A stretch of DNA of 10,150 nucleotides from Kosmotogaceae bacterium UBA1373 (GTDB taxonomy: Bacteria > Thermotogota > Thermotogae > Petrotogales > Kosmotogaceae): assembly GCA_002305955.1 (NCBI GenBank), contig DBRH01000014.1, forward strand, positions 38,456 through 48,605, in the 5' to 3' direction. Positions 5,917 to 10,150 of the stretch are shown piece by piece; position 1 is the first letter of the stretch; the number at the start of each line of letters is the position of its first letter. The notes below the pieces were generated by a model that made no database searches, was not told where the DNA came from, and worked only from the letters and a program-made list of their open reading frames with translations. Position numbers and translations under genes: made by a program.

Positions 5917-7250
5917 ATCTCTACCCTCTCGACACGCCCGCACAGCCCCCTGCAGAAGCCGTCGCCGTCACTGATTATCACGGCGATCTTCCCGGCCTCG
6001 ACGATTCTCTGAAACAGACCGTTGAGGACTCTCAGCAGCGAGGGATCCAGTCCGATCGAAGGCTGCAAGAAGATGAAGAGATCGAAGGCTTTGAAGCCCA
6101 TATCTGCGAGTTCCCTGTCCCGGGTCGTTATGAGGGGGAGGAAATTCTTGGCCAGTCCCATGCTCGCCAGATACTCCCTGACGGAGACCGGCGGCTCCCT
6201 GTTGAGCGACGCCCCTTTCTTGAAGGACCGGCGGAATTTGAAGCTCTCCCTCTTCTGCAACATCTGACAGATCACGAAGCCGTTGTTTTTGTAGTTGGTT
6301 CGAAAGTACGCGCTGTGCGAAGAAGTTTTACGGGCGAAACGCTCGAAGAAGTTCTTGGCCTCTTCGAATATCGGGACGGCGTTCTCTCTGAACGGGTTCT
6401 GACGGGTTATCGCCCTGGTGATATCTCTCATCCCCTGTCGGCTTTCGCAGAGCAGGCAGACCGTTTCCCCCTTCGTCAATCTCAAGCTCTTGCCGGTGTC
6501 GGCCAGGTCCTCCACAACGATGAAGGCCTCACCGGATCTGTTCTCGATAGGCACCGGAGGTTGCGGGTGAAACTCCACGGGGAGCTCGCCGGCATTTTCT
6601 GCCGTAACATCGATGAGCCTGCCGCGTTCGATTATCGAAAGAGTGTCCCCCAGCAACATGATTTCTGGGTCAACCGTGGTGAGAAGCACGGAAATTCCTT
6701 CGGCTGTAAATTCTCTGAGGAGTTTCAGGGCTCTCTGATGGAGAGAGCCGGACAAACCCGTCAGGGCGTCGTCTATTATCAGCAGGGAGGGTTTCGATGC
6801 GATGGCGGTGGCTATTTCGAGGAAAAACTGAGAGTCGCGGTCTATTTCCAGGGCCTTTTTCGAAGGATCCAGTTCCAGGCCGACCCTCTCGAGTATGGCC
6901 CCTGCCCTCTGGTTCATCTTCTTTCTACTGGTCAGGAACTGACCGATGCCCAGAAAGATATTTTCGGCGAGCGTGAGGTCCGGGACCATCATATATTCCT
7001 GGTGAACCATGGCCATTCCCAGTTTCCTCGCATCTTTGAAGCTCTCGATCTCCACCTGGCGCCCCTCGATGTACACGCTACCGCTATCTCGCTCGAGCTG
7101 GCCGGTCAGGATCTTCACAAACGTCGACTTGCCCGAACCGTTCAGACCGCCTATCACGTGAAGCTCGCCGTGTCTTATGTTGAAATCTATTTTATCCAGA
7201 ACCTTGTGACCGTCGAAAGACTTTCCGATCGCTCTGGTTTCAAGTATCAA
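5913..7250 (-). CDS. Sugar-type tandem ABC ATPase with degenerate catalytic motifs
   Basis: This protein has two ABC domains laid out like RbsA/MglA-type carbohydrate importers (445 aa here, usually about 500). Domain 1 keeps Walker A (GLNGSGKST, 35-43) and a Q-loop with the family phrase HQEYMMVPDLTLAENIFLG (about 83-101). Its signature, normally LSxGQ, is replaced by IDRDSQ (136-141). Walker B ends IIDD instead of DE (158-161), and the switch His is absent (TTVDPE, 191-196). Domain 2 has no P-loop: CESRQG (268-273) stands where GLVGAGR is expected. It also has no recognisable signature and a Walker-B-like DLFIFLQPSIGLD (390-402) without the acidic pair. The frame is intact, so this looks like a maintained non-hydrolysing protein and not a decayed gene. 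TTG 7250 is preferred (AGGAG eight bases before, protein MILETRAIGKSF); GTG 7301 is the alternative. No permease or binding protein is adjacent. Confidence 0.85.
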   Translation of the reverse strand: MILETRAIGKSFDGHKVLDKIDFNIRHGELHVIGGLNGSGKSTFVKILTGQLERDSGSVYIEGRQVEIESFKDARKLGMAMVHQEYMMVPDLTLAENIFLGIGQFLTSRKKMNQRAGAILERVGLELDPSKKALEIDRDSQFFLEIATAIASKPSLLIIDDALTGLSGSLHQRALKLLREFTAEGISVLLTTVDPEIMLLGDTLSIIERGRLIDVTAENAGELPVEFHPQPPVPIENRSGEAFIVVEDLADTGKSLRLTKGETVCLLCESRQGMRDITRAITRQNPFRENAVPIFEEAKNFFERFARKTSSHSAYFRTNYKNNGFVICQMLQKRESFKFRRSFKKGASLNREPPVSVREYLASMGLAKNFLPLITTRDRELADMGFKAFDLFIFLQPSIGLDPSLLRVLNGLFQRIVEAGKIAVIISDGDGFCRGLCGRVERVEI

Positions 7251-7258
7251 ATCCACCA

Positions 7259-7263
7259 CTCCT
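7259..7263 (-). promoter_or_regulatory. Ribosome binding site deciding a TTG start
   Basis: AGGAG lies exactly 8 bases before TTG 7250, after which the protein begins with the phrase usual for sugar-type ABC ATPases. The earlier GTG 7301 has no comparable site. Confidence 0.6.
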
Positions 7264-7287
7264 GTGACTGTTGCCAGAGATATTACT

Positions 7288-7296
7288 ATACTACCA
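7288..7296 (-). promoter_or_regulatory. Possible extended -10 promoter for the ABC/hydrolase pair
   Basis: On the minus strand TGGTAGTAT resembles an extended -10 box. It would start transcription near 7281, leaving a leader of about 30 bases that contains the AGGAG site. The -35 (TTTTTA, 17 bp upstream) is poor. The 90-bp gap before the gene shows no terminator, so read-through from the polC side is also possible. Confidence 0.25.
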
Positions 7297-7340
7297 CTCA
7301 CGGCGGTCTCTAAAAAGTTTTACGATGAATTAATTCCCTA

Positions 7341-8384
7341 TCAGGGTTGAACCAGAGGGATCAGGAGATACCGGCCGCTTTCTGGACTGCCAACGAGCAG
7401 GTTCTTCTCCTGTATCGAAAGGTTGAGTGCCGGGGCCTTCATTCTCGAAACTACCGAATGAAGTCTGTGAGGGTCGATCTGAACGACGAAGCTGCCTCCG
7501 GAAAAGCTCGAGGCTATCGACTCGTAACGCAGATTGGCGGCTTTGAGGTAGAAGCTGAGAGTCGAGTTTTTGGAGATCATCAGCACCGAGAAGCCTCTTC
7601 TGGAGAGCCTTGTGATCTTTCCCAGCGCTATCAGGAGTTCTCTCCTCTCCACCCGGTGTCCACCGCTGTTTCTTATCAGCGAAATCGGCGGAGAGAAAGT
7701 GGTTTCATCGGTGCAGACAGAAAACAGTAGCGGTCCGACCTTGAAGCCGAGTTCGGATATTCCGACTCCGGTGTCTATCTCTTCGACCTTCAACTCCTCA
7801 AAGGCCTTTACCAGATGGCGGGCGGTAACGTACGGGATCGAAAAGGCGAAACCGTACTTGGGCAGGGAGTCTATGGAAGCCACCAGGACCAGCTTCCCGG
7901 CGGCGGCTGCCATGTAGGTCTTTTCTTCTTTCGAAAAGATCTCGATCGAATCTCCCTCCATCGAGGCGGCCGAGACGAAATCGAGGCCGTCCCTGAACTC
8001 TTTCAGCGAGTAGCGGAAGGAGAATTCGAACTTTCTCTCCATGAGCGGCAGTTCTTCCGTCCTAGTTCTGTCGAGAGTCAGCGTCTCGGAGCCCGTCGAT
8101 ATTTTGATCTGGCTCCCGGTAGTTGAGAAGGTAACGGTGGTATCCCTTTTTCCGGGCTTCAGAGCCCTGGCGTAATCGATCGGAACGGTGTACACACCGG
8201 TAAAGGGGTCGACCTCGATCGGAGAGGAGAACTCGAGCTTGGCGCAGCCGTCGCTCACGAAAAACTTCAGGCCCCGCCTGTGGTAGATCTGGAAATAACG
8301 ATAAGTGGGCTCTACCGTTCCGGCGACCCTGTTCAGAAGATCGATGAGTCTGGAGTACTCTTCAGAGTTGATACTGAATTCCAT
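7341..8384 (-). CDS. DnaN-like sliding clamp (beta-clamp fold) protein, divergent
   Basis: This 347-residue protein has the length and three-domain rhythm of the bacterial DNA polymerase III beta clamp (usual length about 365). Domain 1 (1-117) begins MEFSINSEEYSRLIDLLNRV like the clamp's first strand and helix, and ends with the KISTGSETLTLDR...EELP phrase, matching the clamp pattern of an sGxxxfxL strand followed by EeyP. Domain 2 (118-238) shows FSLKEF-type helix, AAAAGKLVLVAS where clamps have the AtDgxRLA strand, and FSIPYVTARHLVKAF for IPxkxlxel. Domain 3 (239-347) ends GSFVVQIDPHRLHSVV...GRYLLIPLVQP, like the clamp C-terminal YxxMP. ATG 8384 follows GAGGTG by six bases and lies 8 bp after the polC stop. 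Individual clamp residues are poorly conserved, so it may be a paralogue and not the main processivity clamp. The assignment comes from pattern reading, not a search. Confidence 0.72.
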   Translation of the reverse strand: MEFSINSEEYSRLIDLLNRVAGTVEPTYRYFQIYHRRGLKFFVSDGCAKLEFSSPIEVDPFTGVYTVPIDYARALKPGKRDTTVTFSTTGSQIKISTGSETLTLDRTRTEELPLMERKFEFSFRYSLKEFRDGLDFVSAASMEGDSIEIFSKEEKTYMAAAAGKLVLVASIDSLPKYGFAFSIPYVTARHLVKAFEELKVEEIDTGVGISELGFKVGPLLFSVCTDETTFSPPISLIRNSGGHRVERRELLIALGKITRLSRRGFSVLMISKNSTLSFYLKAANLRYESIASSFSGGSFVVQIDPHRLHSVVSRMKAPALNLSIQEKNLLVGSPESGRYLLIPLVQP

Positions 8385-8392
8385 CGGCCACC

Positions 8393-10150
8393 TCAGAAAA
8401 GCGTTATCTGTTCCTTCTCGGGGAGTCCTTTGAGGGCTCCGTACTTTCTGAGCATCTCGATGCTGGTTTTGTTGAGAGACGTCCTTCTCATGAGGTCCTC
8501 GACGGAGGAGAAGGGTCTCTTTTCCCTCTCCATATCGATCGACATCGCGGCCTTGTCTCCCATGTTCTGGAGACGATTGAAAGGTATCCTCAGCGTCTTC
8601 CCTTCGATCTCGAACCTGGTGGGATGTGACTTCATGAGATCCACGTTCAAGAAGCCGAAGCCTCTGAGAAGCATCTCCATGACCACTTCCAGCAGGGTTT
8701 CTTTGGCCCTGTCCTTGACGTTCCTGTCCTGTTCGGCTCTCAATCTGAGTATCTCTTTTTTGATCGAGTTCAGATCGGAGGTGCAGAGGTCGATATCGAA
8801 TTCGTCGCCCTTTATTGAGAAATAAGTGCTGTAGAAAGCGAGGGGGTGGTGGACCTTGAAGTAGGCCACTCTGTAGCCCATGCTGACGTAAGCGGCCGCG
8901 TGTGCCTTCGGAAAGAGGTATTTGATCTTCTTGCACGAGTTCAGGAACCATTCGGGAACCTTGAGCGCCCTCATCGCCTTCTCGTCATCTTCTTTGAGGC
9001 CTTTTCCCTTCCTGACTTTCTCCATGATCTTGAAGGCCTGGGCCGGTTCCATTCCCCTGGATATCAGGTAGTTCATTATGTCGTCGCGGCAGGCGATGAC
9101 CTTCGAGAGGGTGGCCTGGCCGGAAGTGATGATGTCTTTGGCGTTGTTGAGCCAGACGTCCGTCCCGTGCGAGAGCCCGGATATCCTCACCAGCTCTCCG
9201 AAGGTGGCCGGCCTGGTGTCGGTGAGCATTCCGCGGACGAACCCCGTTCCAAATTCGGGGATACCCAGAGTCCCCATATCCGTGCCCAGCTCCTGCGATC
9301 TGATACCGAGAGCCTTGACGGAGGAGAATATGGATAACGTGTCACGATCGTCCATCGGGATATCCTCGGGGTCTATTCCGGTTATATCCTTGAGCATTTT
9401 TATGAAGGTGGGATCGTCATGGCCCAGCGCGTCTATCTTGACGAGATCGTCGTGGATGACTTCATAGGCGAAGTGAGTCGTCAGCGTGGAGCTTTTCGTG
9501 TCGTTCGCCGGATGTTGAACCGGTGTGAAGTCGTGTACGTCCAGGTCCTTGGGGACGATCATCAGTCCTCCGGGGTGCTGCCCGGTGGTGCGCTTCACAC
9601 CGCTTATTCCCCGGGCGATCCTCTCCTGTTCGGGTCTTCTGAAGGTTTTCCCGCTCTTTTCACTGTAGGCCCTGACAAAACCGTAAGCCGTTTTCTCCGC
9701 GAGCGTGGAGATCGTGCCGGCTCTGAAAACGTGGTCCCTTCCAAACAGCTCCTCTATGAAGGAGTGCGCCCTTTCCTGATATTCGCCGGAGAAGTTGAGA
9801 TCTATATCGGGCACCTTGTCTCCCTCGAATCCCAGAAAAGTCTCGAAGGGGATATTCTGGCCGTTCTTCTTCATCTTCCCCGAACAGGTGGGACAGAACC
9901 TGTCCGGGAGGTCGTAACCGGATTCGACATCGGTTTCAGGAAAGATCGAATTCCCGCACTCGGGACAGAGATAGTGCGGCGGTAGCGGGTTGACCTCGGT
10001 TATCCCTATCACGTTGGCCACCAGCGAGCTGCCGACGGAGCCTCTCGAACCTACCAGATAACCGTCTTCGTTCGATTTCTGCACCATCTTCTGGGCGATC
10101 AGATAGAGAACGGCGTAACCGTGGCCGATTATCGCGTTCAACTCCTTCTC
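8393..10150 (-). CDS. polC: DNA polymerase III PolC, C-terminal 585 residues (5' end outside window)
   Basis: This is the replicative DNA polymerase of low-GC Gram-positives, Thermotogota and relatives. The visible part begins inside the polymerase domain. Counting from the first visible residue (Glu at 10150-10148), DGYLVGSRGSVGSS (29-42) is the nucleotide-binding palm segment. CPEC (62-65) and CPTC (86-89) form the structural zinc site. VPDIDLNFSG (113-122) carries catalytic Asp115 and Asp117, and VKIDALGHDD (237-246) carries the third, Asp240. TGQHPGG is at 189-195. Fingers follow, with KIKYLFPKAHAAAY, then a C-terminal helical part ending in EQITLF, a clamp-binding pentapeptide (QITLF) like the QLSLF at the end of Bacillus PolC. 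All catalytic residues are present. The N-terminal OB, exonuclease and PHP regions are off the window. The stop codon is 8 bp from the clamp-like gene, whose ribosome site overlaps it, so the two are one transcription unit. Confidence 0.97.
   Translation of the reverse strand, partial: EKELNAIIGHGYAVLYLIAQKMVQKSNEDGYLVGSRGSVGSSLVANVIGITEVNPLPPHYLCPECGNSIFPETDVESGYDLPDRFCPTCSGKMKKNGQNIPFETFLGFEGDKVPDIDLNFSGEYQERAHSFIEELFGRDHVFRAGTISTLAEKTAYGFVRAYSEKSGKTFRRPEQERIARGISGVKRTTGQHPGGLMIVPKDLDVHDFTPVQHPANDTKSSTLTTHFAYEVIHDDLVKIDALGHDDPTFIKMLKDITGIDPEDIPMDDRDTLSIFSSVKALGIRSQELGTDMGTLGIPEFGTGFVRGMLTDTRPATFGELVRISGLSHGTDVWLNNAKDIITSGQATLSKVIACRDDIMNYLISRGMEPAQAFKIMEKVRKGKGLKEDDEKAMRALKVPEWFLNSCKKIKYLFPKAHAAAYVSMGYRVAYFKVHHPLAFYSTYFSIKGDEFDIDLCTSDLNSIKKEILRLRAEQDRNVKDRAKETLLEVVMEMLLRGFGFLNVDLMKSHPTRFEIEGKTLRIPFNRLQNMGDKAAMSIDMEREKRPFSSVEDLMRRTSLNKTSIEMLRKYGALKGLPEKEQITLF

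Noticed and set aside
5913..7250. Pseudogene call for the degenerate ABC protein
   Set aside because: The frame is intact over 445 codons with a good ribosome site and coupling to the next gene. The losses are in motifs, not in the frame.
6315..7313. Long plus-strand open frame opposite the ABC-like gene
   Set aside because: It mirrors a well-supported coding gene, has no family resemblance and no ribosome site. It is a shadow of the minus-strand codon pattern.
7327..7336. GAATTAATTC palindrome between the clamp-like and ABC-like genes
   Set aside because: Ten AT-rich bases with no loop and no T tract; expected by chance and not a terminator.
8385..8951. Upstream in-frame extension of the clamp-like ORF reaching into the polC region
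   Set aside because: It lies over polC in another frame, has low-complexity Arg/Gln/Gly content, and a good ribosome site precedes ATG 8384.

Overview
The window reads as a bacterial chromosome segment from a lineage that replicates with PolC. The visible two-metal PolC core, heavy use of AGA/AGG arginine and ATA isoleucine codons, long matches to GGAGGTGAT upstream of genes, and several GTG/TTG starts suggest Thermotogota (Kosmotoga/Mesotoga-like). Bacillota is the alternative. The taxonomic call is inference; no rRNA or other marker is present. No mobile elements, CRISPR arrays, tRNA or rRNA genes were seen.

Left part (1-3298): a 5'-truncated RND-superfamily exporter (COG1033/HAE3 type) runs to the right. 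It overlaps tail-to-tail by 11 bp with a leftward gene for a membrane-anchored serine alpha/beta hydrolase resembling platelet-activating-factor acetylhydrolase. That hydrolase is separated by about 185 bp of divergent promoter DNA from a rightward gene.

Middle (3299-4910): a YafY-type HTH/WYL transcriptional regulator is followed by a small Cys-rich DUF3795 protein that has its own strong ribosome site and an inverted repeat in front. Next comes a GC-rich, hairpin-forming stretch with a doubtful small ORF, closed by a bidirectional terminator.

Right part (4903-10150) is entirely leftward. In transcription order it holds the C-terminal half of PolC, then 8 bp later a divergent DnaN-like sliding-clamp protein. 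After a 90-bp gap comes a sugar-type tandem ABC ATPase with badly eroded catalytic motifs, and then an alpha/beta hydrolase with a cysteine nucleophile joined to it by an ATGA overlap. The most interesting points are the clamp-like protein translated right behind PolC, whose own C-terminus ends in a clamp-binding QITLF motif, and the apparently non-hydrolysing ABC protein translationally coupled to a dienelactone-hydrolase-like enzyme with no permease or binding-protein gene nearby.
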